Shown here piece after piece: positions 36,964 through 47,933 of a stretch of 64,000 bases of DNA. Made by a program: the position numbers and the translations under genes. The notes below the pieces were generated by a model. That model was not told where the DNA came from. It was given only the letters and a program-made list of their open reading frames with translations, and made no database searches. Source of the DNA: Methylobacter sp. (GTDB lineage Bacteria > Pseudomonadota > Gammaproteobacteria > Methylococcales > Methylomonadaceae); contig NZ_SCTW01000044.1 in the NCBI RefSeq assembly GCF_004322395.1, positions 16,958 through 80,957 on the forward strand, given 5' to 3'. Position 1 is the first letter of the stretch; the number at the start of each line of letters is the position of its first letter.

Positions 36964-37941
36964 ATGAAATTACATGATCAAAAGCTCCGTAAATTGGGCT
37001 TAGCTGTTATCCAGGTGGAAACGCAGGCGATTGCCGCCTTAGCCGATCAGATTAATGATGATTTTGTGCTCGCCTGCACGTTAATGTTCAACTGCAAAGG
37101 TCGTGTTGTGGTTACCGGTATGGGTAAATCAGGGCATATTGCCGGCAAAATTGCCGCAACTTTGGCCAGTACCGGAACGCCCGCTTTTTTTGTGCATTCC
37201 GGTGAAGCTAGTCATGGCGATTTGGGTATGATTACCCGGCAGGATGTCGTGCTGGCCCTATCAAATTCCGGGGAAACCGAGGAAGTTTTAACGATACTGC
37301 CGATTATTAAACGGCTGGGCGTACCGTTAATAGCTATGACCGGAAACCCGGCCTCAACATTGGCCAAGTTTGCCACCACCCATATCAATGTGGCTGTTGA
37401 GCAAGAAGCTTGCCCGCTGGGTCTTGCGCCTACCTCCAGCACCACCGCGGCATTAGTGATGGGCGACGCGCTGGCGGTTTCTTTGCTCGAAGCGCGGGGC
37501 TTTACTCGCGATGATTTTGCCTTGTCTCATCCCGGAGGGAGTTTAGGCAGGCGACTATTACTGATGGTGGGTGATATTATGCATGCCGACGAAAAAGTGC
37601 CCTCAGTATCGGAGTCTGCGCTTATTAGTCATGCCTTGTTGGAAATGACCGAAAAAAAGTTGGGCATGACAGCGATTGTCGATGCGGATAATCGCGTCAC
37701 TGGTATTTTTACCGATGGCGATTTGCGGCGGATGCTGAGCAGAAACCTTGATGTACACAAAACCTCCATTACTGAAGTCATGACCCCTAATTGTGCGGTT
37801 ATTTCGGCGGATATTTTAGCGGCTGAAGCCATGCAAATTATGGAACGGAAAAAGATTAATGCGTTAATTGTTGTTGATGAGCAGCAAAGAGCGATAGGCG
37901 CTTTAAATATGCATGATCTGATTCGCGCAGGGATCGTATGA
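36964..37941 (+). CDS. kdsD: Arabinose-5-phosphate isomerase
   Basis: Converts ribulose 5-phosphate to arabinose 5-phosphate, the first step toward KDO of lipopolysaccharide. The SIS domain (RVVVTGMGKSGHIAGKIAAT, then HSGEASHGDLGMI) is followed by two CBS domains (IMHADEKVPSVSESALISHA, VMTPNCAVISADILAAEAM). The 325-aa length is standard. Its stop overlaps the kdsC start (ATGA), opening the kdsD-kdsC-lptCAB-rpoN cluster. Confidence 0.96.
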   Translation: MKLHDQKLRKLGLAVIQVETQAIAALADQINDDFVLACTLMFNCKGRVVVTGMGKSGHIAGKIAATLASTGTPAFFVHSGEASHGDLGMITRQDVVLALSNSGETEEVLTILPIIKRLGVPLIAMTGNPASTLAKFATTHINVAVEQEACPLGLAPTSSTTAALVMGDALAVSLLEARGFTRDDFALSHPGGSLGRRLLLMVGDIMHADEKVPSVSESALISHALLEMTEKKLGMTAIVDADNRVTGIFTDGDLRRMLSRNLDVHKTSITEVMTPNCAVISADILAAEAMQIMERKKINALIVVDEQQRAIGALNMHDLIRAGIV

Positions 37942-38486
37942 TGACCGACATGGAACATGGCTTAGTCATTTTGGAAAAAGCCAAAAAACTTAAATTACTG
38001 ATTTTGGATGTGGATGGGGTGTTGACGGACGGTCGCTTGTTTTTCGATAGTGAAGGCAACGAATACAAGTCGTTTCATGCGAGGGACGGTCACGGCATCA
38101 AGTTGCTGCGGCAGACCGGTGTTGAGGTTGCGGTCATTTCCGGACGTAAGTCGAGCTCGGTTGCGCTACGTATGAAAAATCTGGGCATTGAACATGTGTA
38201 TCAAGGCCATGAAAATAAAGTCGCTGCATTTAACGAGATTATTGGGCTGATGGGTATCACTCACGAACAGGCAGCGCATGTCGGCGATGACTTGTTGGAT
38301 TTGCCTATAATGATTAGAGTAGGCTTGGCAATTGCGGTTAATGATGCCAACTTTGCCGTTAAACAACGCGCCGATTGGTGTACGACATTGCCTGGAGGAC
38401 AGGGCGCGGTTAGGGAAGTCTGTGATTTTATTATGCAGGCGCAAGGGCGTTTTGATGAAGTCTTGAATACTTACCTGACCTGCTAG
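37938..38486 (+). CDS. kdsC: KDO-8-phosphate phosphatase
   Basis: A HAD-family phosphatase that releases KDO. HAD motif I is LLILDVDGVLTDGRLFF, motif II is in VAVISGRKSSS and motif IV is AAHVGDDLLDLPIM. The 182-aa length and lack of a cap domain fit KdsC, which works as a tetramer. Two adjacent ATGs (37938 and 37941) are both usable. Confidence 0.96.
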   Translation: MMTDMEHGLVILEKAKKLKLLILDVDGVLTDGRLFFDSEGNEYKSFHARDGHGIKLLRQTGVEVAVISGRKSSSVALRMKNLGIEHVYQGHENKVAAFNEIIGLMGITHEQAAHVGDDLLDLPIMIRVGLAIAVNDANFAVKQRADWCTTLPGGQGAVREVCDFIMQAQGRFDEVLNTYLTC

Positions 38487-38499
38487 AGCATGAAGTAAA

Positions 38500-39069
38500 A
38501 TGACTAGGTTAAATGGCAACTATAATTATCTGTACCTGATCATTATTGCATTAATGAGCTGGTGGCTGGTTAAATTAACCGGTTCGGATGAACTTAGCCG
38601 TATAACGGTTCCCCCGCACAGTCCTGATTATTTCAGCAAGGGCTATACGAAATGGGAAATGAGCGAGCTTGGCAAACCAAAGAGTAAATTAATTGCCGAT
38701 CAAATGACTCATTACAGCGATGATCTCACCACGCATATGGTAAATCCATTAATGTTTTTTTATAACGAGAAAACACCGCCGTGGGTGGTTAAATCGGAAA
38801 CTGGCATTTTGTCTGCCGATGGCAATGATTTATTGTTAAACGGCAAGGTTTATGTCGACAGGGCTGCAGCCGAAGGCGTCAGGGAGCTTAAAATCTACAC
38901 TTTCAATTTAAAAGTAAAACCGGCGACCAGTTATGCAGAAACGGATGCATGGGCAGAACTTATCAGTTTGCCGAGCTGGACTACAGGGATCGGTATGAAA
39001 CTGGTTTTTGCAGAGCCGATTCATCTGGAATTGCTCTCTCATGTAAAGGGTAACTATGAAACAAAATAA
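38500..39069 (+). CDS. lptC: LPS export protein LptC
   Basis: Bitopic inner-membrane protein of the LPS transport bridge. One N-terminal membrane helix (LYLIIIALMSWWLVKL) precedes a beta-jellyroll with MSELGKPKSKLIADQMTHYS and SETGILSADGNDLLLNGKVY. It is 189 aa. Its end overlaps lptA by 14 bases. Confidence 0.92.
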   Translation: MTRLNGNYNYLYLIIIALMSWWLVKLTGSDELSRITVPPHSPDYFSKGYTKWEMSELGKPKSKLIADQMTHYSDDLTTHMVNPLMFFYNEKTPPWVVKSETGILSADGNDLLLNGKVYVDRAAAEGVRELKIYTFNLKVKPATSYAETDAWAELISLPSWTTGIGMKLVFAEPIHLELLSHVKGNYETK

Positions 39070-39613
39070 AAAATCTCTCGGCGGTGCGCTACGTGGGAGT
39101 GGCTGGTATTTACTGTTATTGGTTTTTTTTAGCGCGGGTGTTTACGCTTTGGAAAGCGACGGCGATCAACCGATAGTCATCGACTCCGATACAGCGACTT
39201 ACGATGATGTAAAAGCCATCAGTACTTATACGGGTAATGTGATCTCCATTCAAGGCAGCATTCGAGTGAACTCGGACAAGTTGGTGGTTTACTTCATAGA
39301 CGGTGAAGCTGACAAAATGATATTTACCGGTAATAAGGCAAAATTTAAGCAAACCCCTCACGAGGGCGACCAAGATATAACAGGTGAAGCGTTAATAGGT
39401 GAGTATTATCCTAAAAAGAATTTGCTTATTCTCATTGATCAAGCCACCGTCTGGCAAGGCACTGGAGCCTATTCCAGTGACTTTATTGAATACGATCTGA
39501 AAACTTCGCTGGTTAAGGCGGGAGAAAAAGAATCGGCTACTAAACGTGTCCACGTCGTAATACAACCTAAAACAAAAGAGCAGCAACCGGCCGCGAAGGA
39601 CGGCAGCAAATGA
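39056..39613 (+). CDS. lptA: LPS periplasmic bridge protein LptA
   Basis: Periplasmic protein that polymerises to carry LPS from LptC to LptD. Signal peptide (cleavage near residue 31, VYALES), then the OstA beta-jellyroll: [40 protein letters not shown], and [20 protein letters not shown]. The length of 185 aa is typical. Confidence 0.95.
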   Translation: MKQNKKSLGGALRGSGWYLLLLVFFSAGVYALESDGDQPIVIDSDTATYDDVKAISTYTGNVISIQGSIRVNSDKLVVYFIDGEADKMIFTGNKAKFKQTPHEGDQDITGEALIGEYYPKKNLLILIDQATVWQGTGAYSSDFIEYDLKTSLVKAGEKESATKRVHVVIQPKTKEQQPAAKDGSK

Positions 39614-39668
39614 TAAGGTGCAGGGCACAAGATATATCTTTTTATTTTTTACCGTTGACCTTTTAAGC

Positions 39669-40394
39669 ATGACCAGACTAGCCGCAAAACAGCTGATTAA
39701 AAATTACAATAAGCGCAACGTGGTTAACGGCGTTTCATTGCATGTCGATACCGGTGAAGTCGTTGGTTTACTGGGGCCTAACGGTGCTGGAAAAACCACC
39801 AGCTTTTATATGATGGTAGGGCTGATCAAAGCCGATGAAGGCGACATTACTCTCGATTCCCAAGTTATCACCCATCATCCGATGCATTTGAGGGCGCAGT
39901 TAGGAATAGGTTATTTGCCTCAAGAACCTTCTGTTTTTCGAAAGCTGAGTGTGGCGGATAATTTACGCGCAGTCTTGCAAATTCGTTCGGATTTATCTGA
40001 GGGACAGGCAGAGCTGGTGATCGAGGAATTGTTGCAAGAGTTCCATATCCTCCATCTGCGCGACCAAATTGCCTTGGGCTTATCGGGTGGTGAACGGCGA
40101 CGTGTCGAGATTGCCAGAGCATTGGCGACCAATCCGCAATTTATACTGTTGGACGAGCCTTTTGCCGGTGTTGATCCTATATCGGTAGATGACATAAAAA
40201 AAATTATAGAGCATTTGAAAGAGCGCGGCATCGGCGTGTTGATCACTGAACATAATGTTAGGGAAACACTAGGCATTTGTGATCGTGCGTATATACTTAA
40301 CGACGGTAGAGTGATTGCAGAAGGCGGAGCGGAAGCTATCGTTGCCAATGAGGAAGTGCGTAAAGTTTATTTAGGTAATAATTTTAGTCTTTAA
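39669..40394 (+). CDS. lptB: LPS export ABC ATPase LptB
   Basis: The ATPase that powers LPS extraction by LptFG. Walker A is [20 protein letters not shown], the Q-loop is [15 protein letters not shown], the signature is [19 protein letters not shown] and Walker B is [13 protein letters not shown]. The ATG at 39669 gives 241 aa starting [18 protein letters not shown]; an earlier in-frame codon at 39618 adds only translated spacer. Confidence 0.97.
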   Translation: MTRLAAKQLIKNYNKRNVVNGVSLHVDTGEVVGLLGPNGAGKTTSFYMMVGLIKADEGDITLDSQVITHHPMHLRAQLGIGYLPQEPSVFRKLSVADNLRAVLQIRSDLSEGQAELVIEELLQEFHILHLRDQIALGLSGGERRRVEIARALATNPQFILLDEPFAGVDPISVDDIKKIIEHLKERGIGVLITEHNVRETLGICDRAYILNDGRVIAEGGAEAIVANEEVRKVYLGNNFSL

Positions 40395-40482
40395 TGCAGA
40401 GGCAATCTTTTGCAATTGCCCGCTCGACTAAACAAAAATAGAATGTCCACCGGGAATTATCCTTACTAAAAAACGTAACCGA

Positions 40483-41928
40483 ATGAAACAATCCTTAAAT
40501 CTTCGACTGGGTCAACAGCTTTCTATGACGCCGCAATTGCAGCAGGCGATCAAGTTGTTGCAGATGTCGACATTAGAGTTGCAGCAGGAGATTCAACAGG
40601 CTCTTGAGTCTAATATGATGCTGGAAATTAATGAGGAAGAAGCCACTGTTCAGGAAGCCGAAGTAATACCCGAGAAAAAAATCGATAATTCGGATTTACT
40701 GACCAGCCAAGGTTCGCAAACAGACATACCGGATGAGCTGCCTATTGATTCTTCCTGGGATGATGTTTATGAATATGCGATGGAATCGGGTTCTAACTCT
40801 GCAGAGACTATTGAATTCGAAACACAGCGCAGTAAGTCCTCTACTTTGCTTGATCATTTATTATGGCAAGTGGAGTTGACCTCGTTTTCAGAGCGGGATC
40901 ATGCTATTGCGATGGCTATAATTGATTCCATTAATGAAGACGGCTATCTGATTAGTAGCCCCGAAGAAATTTTCCAGGGTTTGCAGAGCCAATTAGACGA
41001 CTTGGATTTCGATGAAGTTAACGCGGTACTGCATAGGGTGCAAAACTTTGATCCGGCCGGTGTTGCAGCGATTGATTTAAAAGACTGTCTGAGATTACAG
41101 ATACAGCAATTGCCGGAAGCGACACCTCATAAAGCTGAGGCGCTGATTCTTGTTACCCGGTATCTGGATTTATTAGCTACGCATGAGCAATCAAAACTGA
41201 TGCGTAAATTGGGCCTGACAGAGATCCAACTGGATGAGGTGGTGGCATTAATCAGAAGCTTGGATCCTAAACCAGGCGCGCAAATTCAGGATTCGGATTC
41301 CGAGTATGTTATCCCTGATGTTTACGTGGTTAAGCGAAATGATAAATGGCAAGTTAACCTGAACCCTGATATTGCGCCTAAATTGCGCATTAATCCTTTT
41401 TATTCAGGCATGATAAAAAGAGCGGATAACAGCAAAGATAACACCTGTATGAAGGATCATTTGCAGGAAGCAAGGTGGTTTATTAAAAGTCTTCAGGGTC
41501 GTAACGATACCTTATTGCGCGTTGCCCGATGTATCGTGGATAAGCAAACCGATTTTCTTGAACATGGCTCTATCGCAATGAAGTCTATGGTGTTGAGGGA
41601 TATTGCTGAAGAACTGGAGCTGCACGAGTCGACCATATCCAGAGTGACCACGCAAAAATATATGCATACCCCTAACGGTATTGTCGAATTTAAGTACTTT
41701 TTTTCCAGTCACGTTTCAACAGAAGGAGGGGGGGAATGTTCATCCACGGCCATTAGGGCCTTTATTAAAGAGCTAATTAGTAATGAAAATCTGGCAAAAC
41801 CATTAAGTGATAGTAAAATAGCCGAGCTATTAAAGGAAAAAGGCATCAATGTTGCTAGAAGGACAATTGCCAAGTATCGTGAAGCGATGCTTATTTCATC
41901 ATCAAGTCAGCGTAAGCGTATTTTATAA
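40483..41928 (+). CDS. rpoN: RNA polymerase sigma-54 factor
   Basis: Sigma-54 directs transcription of nitrogen, flagellar and other genes at -24/-12 promoters with enhancer-binding activators. The N-terminal activator region is Gln- and Leu-rich (LRLGQQLSMTPQLQQAIKLL). The core-binding region and DNA-binding HTH follow (SIAMKSMVLRDIAEELELHE), and the RpoN box is VARRTIAKYRE. At 481 aa it is full length. It lies in the classic lptB-rpoN-hpf order. Confidence 0.97.
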   Translation: MKQSLNLRLGQQLSMTPQLQQAIKLLQMSTLELQQEIQQALESNMMLEINEEEATVQEAEVIPEKKIDNSDLLTSQGSQTDIPDELPIDSSWDDVYEYAMESGSNSAETIEFETQRSKSSTLLDHLLWQVELTSFSERDHAIAMAIIDSINEDGYLISSPEEIFQGLQSQLDDLDFDEVNAVLHRVQNFDPAGVAAIDLKDCLRLQIQQLPEATPHKAEALILVTRYLDLLATHEQSKLMRKLGLTEIQLDEVVALIRSLDPKPGAQIQDSDSEYVIPDVYVVKRNDKWQVNLNPDIAPKLRINPFYSGMIKRADNSKDNTCMKDHLQEARWFIKSLQGRNDTLLRVARCIVDKQTDFLEHGSIAMKSMVLRDIAEELELHESTISRVTTQKYMHTPNGIVEFKYFFSSHVSTEGGGECSSTAIRAFIKELISNENLAKPLSDSKIAELLKEKGINVARRTIAKYREAMLISSSSQRKRIL

Positions 41929-41975
41929 CGCGGTCTGGCAAATAAAAAAACAATCATCATTAAGGAGTTTATCTC

Positions 41976-42266
41976 ATGCAAGTCATCGTAACAGGCCATC
42001 ATCTTGAAGTAACTGACGCTTTAAAAGCACACACTGATTCAAAATTTGAAAAATTAGCGCGTCATTTTGATAATGTTACCGATGTACACGTTATTTTAAG
42101 CGTGGAAAAGTTAGTTCAAAAGGCTGAAGCAACGTTGCAATTGAGTGGAGCTAAATTGTTTGCCGAAGATCATCAGGAAGATATGTATGCCGCCATTGAT
42201 GCTATGGTGGATAAACTGGATCGTCAAATTATCAAGCATAAAGAAAAAAACTCACAGCATAGATAA
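41976..42266 (+). CDS. hpf: Ribosome hibernation promoting factor (short HPF)
   Basis: A 96-aa short-type HPF/YfiA protein (MQVIVTGHHLEVTDALKAHT, VDKLDRQIIKHKEK) that binds the decoding centre and helps form 100S dimers in resting cells. A strong AAGGAG site precedes the ATG. It follows rpoN by 47 bases. Confidence 0.95.
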   Translation: MQVIVTGHHLEVTDALKAHTDSKFEKLARHFDNVTDVHVILSVEKLVQKAEATLQLSGAKLFAEDHQEDMYAAIDAMVDKLDRQIIKHKEKNSQHR

Positions 42267-42281
42267 GGTAGGAGCAAGGTA

Positions 42282-42332
42282 AAAGGGACAAGGTAAAAGG
42301 TGCTTTTTTGAACCTTGAGCCTTTTACCTTGA
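42282..42332. repeat. Hairpin repeat between hpf and rapZ
   Basis: CAAGGTAAAAGG (42289-42300) and CCTTTTACCTTG (42320-42331) are perfect inverted copies, preceded by a partial direct copy at 42275-42286. It occupies the position where ptsN stands in Escherichia coli, and the 3' arm lies only 11 bases before the rapZ start. Confidence 0.65.
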
Positions 42333-42342
42333 ACCTGATTTC

Positions 42343-43200
42343 ATGAAATTATTGATCGTCAGCGGTCTTTCCGGTTCGGGTAAAAGTATCGCTTTGGATA
42401 CACTGGAAGATTGCGGTTATTATTGTATTGATAATCTCCCGGTCATGTTGCTGGAAGACTTTATCAATCACATTCTGTTGGTGGATAAAAAAACCTACGC
42501 AAAAACAGCTATAGGCATTGATGCAAGGAATCAGAGCGAAAGCCTAGCCAACTTTTCCGAAAGCCTGGAGTTAATACGCAATAAGCAAATTGATTGTGAA
42601 ATTATCTTTATGCAAGCTGAAGAGACTACCTTATTAAAGCGCTACAGCGAAACCCGGCGGCGACATCCTTTGACGGATTTAAATGTGCCGTTAAGAGAAG
42701 CGTTAAAAATTGAAAAGGAAATGCTAAAGCCGATTGCCAAACACGCGAGCGTGGTCATTGATACTAGTCGAACACATTATCACCAGTTACGTGAACTTAT
42801 CAGGGAGCAGGTTGGTGAAAGGGATGTTAAGAATATTTCTTTGCAGTTTCAATCATTTGGTTTCAAACACGGTGTCCCGTTAGATGCCGATTTTGTATTT
42901 GATGCCCGCAGCCTGCCGAATCCATACTGGATTCCGGAATTGCGTGGACTAACTGGAAAAGATCAGCCGGTTATCGACTTTCTCAACAAACAGGAATTGG
43001 TTGCCGAATTTTTTAAAGATATCACCGGATTTCTTGAACGATGGATTCCCCGATTTGAAGCTGAAGGACGTAGTTATCTGACTGTGGCTATAGGCTGTAC
43101 AGGTGGCCAGCACCGCTCAATTTATTTGGCAGATGCATTCGCCAAGCAGTTTAAAGGCCCTTTTTTAAATGTAATTGTCCGGCATAGGGAATTACAATAA
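42343..43200 (+). CDS. rapZ: RNase adapter protein RapZ
   Basis: Nucleotide-binding adapter that delivers the sRNA GlmZ to RNase E in enteric bacteria, controlling glucosamine-6-phosphate synthesis. Walker A is IVSGLSGSGKSIALDTLED. The family blocks GYYCIDNLPVMLLEDF, RRHPL (in ETRRRHPLTDLN), FDARSLPNPYWIPELRGLTG and the C-terminal VAIGCTGGQHRSIYLAD are present. The length of 285 aa is standard. Confidence 0.96.
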   Translation: MKLLIVSGLSGSGKSIALDTLEDCGYYCIDNLPVMLLEDFINHILLVDKKTYAKTAIGIDARNQSESLANFSESLELIRNKQIDCEIIFMQAEETTLLKRYSETRRRHPLTDLNVPLREALKIEKEMLKPIAKHASVVIDTSRTHYHQLRELIREQVGERDVKNISLQFQSFGFKHGVPLDADFVFDARSLPNPYWIPELRGLTGKDQPVIDFLNKQELVAEFFKDITGFLERWIPRFEAEGRSYLTVAIGCTGGQHRSIYLADAFAKQFKGPFLNVIVRHRELQ

Positions 43201-43202
43201 GC

Positions 43203-43300
43203 CTATTTTTTAGAAGAGAATAGGTTTGCGGGTTACCTATTGTTGGTACAGAGGAGTTGTGCGCACGCCCCTTACCTACATCCGTGTAAGTAAGGTCTTT
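43203..43300. terminator. Possible bidirectional terminator hairpins
   Basis: CCTATT...AATAGG (43203-43224) and a second stem CTTAC...GTAAG (43271-43291) lie between the convergent rapZ and the winged-helix gene. No strong U tract follows, so the assignment is tentative. Confidence 0.3.
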
Positions 43301-43309
43301 ACATCGGCT

Positions 43310-43507
43310 TTACTTCAACGACAGCGTTTCAGCTCGGCCTATCATCTCAATAGACAGTTTGTCTTCCTTGCATAACCAACCTATGGCGCGTTGAACATCG
43401 TTTTTATTGATGCCTGTTTCAGTGGTAACTTTATTTACACTGGACGGTCCGTTATTATCCAGATAATTCCAGACTATTCCTGCTGCCTCGCCGATTGTAT
43501 TAGACAT
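43310..43507 (-). CDS. Small winged-helix protein (DUF2582-like)
   Basis: A 65-aa protein consisting of one winged helix-turn-helix: NTIGEAAGIVWNYLDNNGPS, VTTETGINKNDVQRAIGWLC. The ATG at 43507 is preceded by AAGGTGA at good spacing; a GTG at 43516 is the alternative. It follows minE by 15 bases and so may be co-expressed with the Min genes. Its role is unknown. Confidence 0.7.
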   Translation of the reverse strand: MSNTIGEAAGIVWNYLDNNGPSSVNKVTTETGINKNDVQRAIGWLCKEDKLSIEMIGRAETLSLK

Positions 43508-43522
43508 GGTGGTCACCTTAGC

Positions 43523-43801
43523 TTAGATTGTTGTTTTAGGAGTCTTGTTTTGATGTTCAGGTAGCACGATATTTAATTCCAGCGTCTCCTGAGTGTCGTT
43601 TTGTTCGAAATTAACCGATATGGCGTCTTGATCTACGTTAACGTATTTTCGAATGACTTCCAGTAATTCTTTTTGCAATTGAGGAAGGTAAGAAGGTTGG
43701 TTTCTGGAGCTACGCTCGTGAGCCACCAGAATTTGCAGTCTTTCCTTGGCAAGTGATGCCGAGCTGGCTTTGGATGTCCTAAAATAATCCAGTAAACTCA
43801 T
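43523..43801 (-). CDS. minE: Cell division topological specificity factor MinE
   Basis: Drives pole-to-pole oscillation of MinD by stimulating its ATPase. N-terminal membrane-targeting and MinD-binding part MSLLDYFRTSKASSASLAKE, then LQILVAHERSSR and the dimerisation domain LQKELLEVIRKYVNVDQDAI. The 92 aa are typical. It overlaps the minD stop by one base. Confidence 0.96.
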   Translation of the reverse strand: MSLLDYFRTSKASSASLAKERLQILVAHERSSRNQPSYLPQLQKELLEVIRKYVNVDQDAISVNFEQNDTQETLELNIVLPEHQNKTPKTTI

Positions 43802-44610
43802 TATTTTCTCCCGAACAGCTTCCCAAACAGGCCTTTTTTATCATCTATGAATCGATGCGGCCTGTCTTCACCCAAATAACGTGCAATAACATCCGAATAG
43901 GCTTGGCCGGCATCGCTTTTTTCGTCGAGAATAACCGGGGTGCCGGAGTTTGATGCATTCAGCACCGACTTTGACTCCGGGATAACACCCAGCAAATGTA
44001 GCGATAAAATTTCCTGTACATCATCGACGCTCAACATCTCGCCCAATTTGACTCTCTCAGGCGAATAGCGGGTTAACAGCAGATATTCTTTAATGGGCTC
44101 TTCGTTTTGTTCGGCCCTGCGTGATTTGCTGGATAAAATGCCTAGCATACGGTCTGAGTCCCGCACTGAAGAGACTTCAGGATTGGTCACGATAAAAGCG
44201 TCATCGGCAAAATACATGGCCAAATGAGCGCCTTTTTCAATGCCGGCTGGGGAATCGCAGACGATGTACTTAAAGTCTCTTTTCAATTCATCCAAAATTT
44301 TGCCTACGCCCTCCTGGCTCAGGGCGTCTTTATCACGGGTTTGCGAGGCAGGCAGAATGTAAAGTTGATTGCAGTTTTTATCGCGTATCAATGCTTGGTT
44401 AAGGCTCGCTTCACCATTGATAACATTAACAAAATCATAAACAACTCTGCGCTCGCAGCCCATAATCAAATCCAGGTTACGTAAACCCACATCAAAATCA
44501 ATAACCGCTGTTTTGTGACCTTTTTTTGCAAGCCCCATGGCTATGGCGGCGCTTGTAGTTGTTTTACCAACACCACCTTTACCTGATGTTACGACTATAA
44601 TTCGTGCCAC
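43801..44610 (-). CDS. minD: Septum site-determining ATPase MinD
   Basis: Membrane-cycling ParA-type ATPase. The deviant Walker A IIVVTSGKGGVGKTTTSAA, Walker B region YIVCDSPAGIEKGAHLAMYF and the C-terminal amphipathic membrane-targeting helix (KKGLFGKLFGRK) are present. I chose the GTG at 44610 (269 aa, VARIIVVTSG) because GGAGG sits 8 bases upstream; the earlier TTG at 44625 is part of that site. Confidence 0.96.
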   Translation of the reverse strand: MARIIVVTSGKGGVGKTTTSAAIAMGLAKKGHKTAVIDFDVGLRNLDLIMGCERRVVYDFVNVINGEASLNQALIRDKNCNQLYILPASQTRDKDALSQEGVGKILDELKRDFKYIVCDSPAGIEKGAHLAMYFADDAFIVTNPEVSSVRDSDRMLGILSSKSRRAEQNEEPIKEYLLLTRYSPERVKLGEMLSVDDVQEILSLHLLGVIPESKSVLNASNSGTPVILDEKSDAGQAYSDVIARYLGEDRPHRFIDDKKGLFGKLFGRK

Positions 44611-44639
44611 AAATGTTTCCTCCAAAGAGCCTGTATAAG

Positions 44640-45428
44640 TTAAATGTCTTTAATAATTAAAGTATGGTTTTGTAAATAGATCTGAACGGGCCGGTTAAAA
44701 ATTGCAGTATTCAAATCTTCGCTGATCTTATAATTTCCCGCAATCGAAATTAGCTCAGCCTGTAAGTCGGAACAAAAAATACGCGCTTCGGTATTGCCTT
44801 GAACTCCTGCCAGCGCCCGGCCTCTTAGCGAGCCGTAAACATGAATGTTGCCCTCGGCCAGAATCTCGGCTCCTGCGCTAACCTGAGCTAAAATGACCAA
44901 ATCACCCGAAGCATAAATACGCTGGCCGGAACGGACAGGATTGGTAATCATGGTAGTGATTGCCGCAACAGTTTGCGGTTCAGGCATAGGCTCGGGTTCT
45001 GGAATTTGTTGCTTTGGGGGTGCTGAAGACGTCGCTGTGCTCGCCGCACCAGTTCCCGACTGGTTTGCGGCATACACACCATCCCTGGCGATATGGCCGG
45101 AATGTACAGGAATGCCTAAATCCAGGGCCTGTTGGTTTTGTTGTGCAACACCGCCGCGTATTCCTATCGGCAATAAACCCAGCTTACGGATGACGCGAGT
45201 AAGCTCAGTAACATCGATGTCGAGATCATGTTTATTCAGTTCCTGCAAGTCAAACACCAGCGGCGAATTTTTGAAAAACTCAGGGGCTTGATGGATTTTT
45301 TCCTGTAATTGCTGCTCGATAGTTATGACATCATTACCGGCTAAAACCAAAACAGGCACAGAGAAAGTGCTGCTTTTAAATTCCAGCACCGGCGAGTAAT
45401 GAATGTTCTGTTGAGAGTCTGTTGACAT
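44640..45428 (-). CDS. minC: Septum site-determining protein MinC with inserted repeat
   Basis: FtsZ antagonist. The N-terminal domain (LEFKSSTFSVPVLVLAGNDV through VFDLQELN) blocks FtsZ. The C-terminal beta-helix (GQRIYASGDLVILAQVSAGA, AEGNIHVYGSLRGRALAG) dimerises and binds MinD. The linker carries the 17-residue insert IARDGVYAANQSGTGAA encoded by the 51-bp repeat, then a Pro/Glu-rich stretch (PKQQIPEPEPMPEPQ). Start at 45428 fits the family's N-terminus; an ATG at 45470 would add 14 residues. Confidence 0.93.
   Translation of the reverse strand: MSTDSQQNIHYSPVLEFKSSTFSVPVLVLAGNDVITIEQQLQEKIHQAPEFFKNSPLVFDLQELNKHDLDIDVTELTRVIRKLGLLPIGIRGGVAQQNQQALDLGIPVHSGHIARDGVYAANQSGTGAASTATSSAPPKQQIPEPEPMPEPQTVAAITTMITNPVRSGQRIYASGDLVILAQVSAGAEILAEGNIHVYGSLRGRALAGVQGNTEARIFCSDLQAELISIAGNYKISEDLNTAIFNRPVQIYLQNHTLIIKDI
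45042..45092 (-). repeat. 51-bp palindromic element inside the minC linker
   Basis: Read on the minus strand: conserved 5' part, stem GCCGC-AA-ACCAGT, loop CGGGA, ACTGGT-GCGGC. It keeps the MinC frame and encodes 17 residues in the flexible linker between domains. This is the most regular copy in the window. Confidence 0.92.
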
Positions 45429-45727
45429 CCGTGAAATCTGGTTAGTCAGGAGTTGAACTGATTCTAACATTGCTGATAAAAAAAATCATTTTTACCGTGC
45501 GGATAAATTGCTTCTGAGATAAGCGCTAGCCCAATAATCTCTCTCAAATAAATGGATGTTTTTGCCTTGATGGCAGCAGATGGGCCGGTGTTGACTGAAA
45601 ATGAGGTTTTTAAGATAGTCTTGCTTATCAAAACCATTTGTTTTATAAGGTGTTTATTGTGCGGGTGATGCTCTATAAGCTTGCAATCTGCGGCATTATA
45701 CTTTAACTTAGGAATACATCCGTAAAG

Positions 45728-47748
<2,021 letters not shown>

Positions 47749-47754
47749 GAAAAT

Positions 47755-47785
47755 GAAGCCCTTCTTTAAAGCGGGGAGGGCTTTA
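47755..47785 (+). terminator. Possible terminator after thiC
   Basis: AAGCCCT (47756-47762) and AGGGCTT (47777-47783) form a short stem just after the thiC stop, followed by TAATATA. Weak U tract. Confidence 0.35.
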
Positions 47786-47933
47786 ATATACCTTTATTCC
47801 TTTCATACAACCCTCGCATCACACATCTACTTGCTTCTGCGGCATCTATTTGAAAAAGGTTTTCCTTTGGCGCACTTGGCAACTTCTATACATTTATCCA
47901 AAACCAATAGTTATCAAAAATAAGGCAAACACC

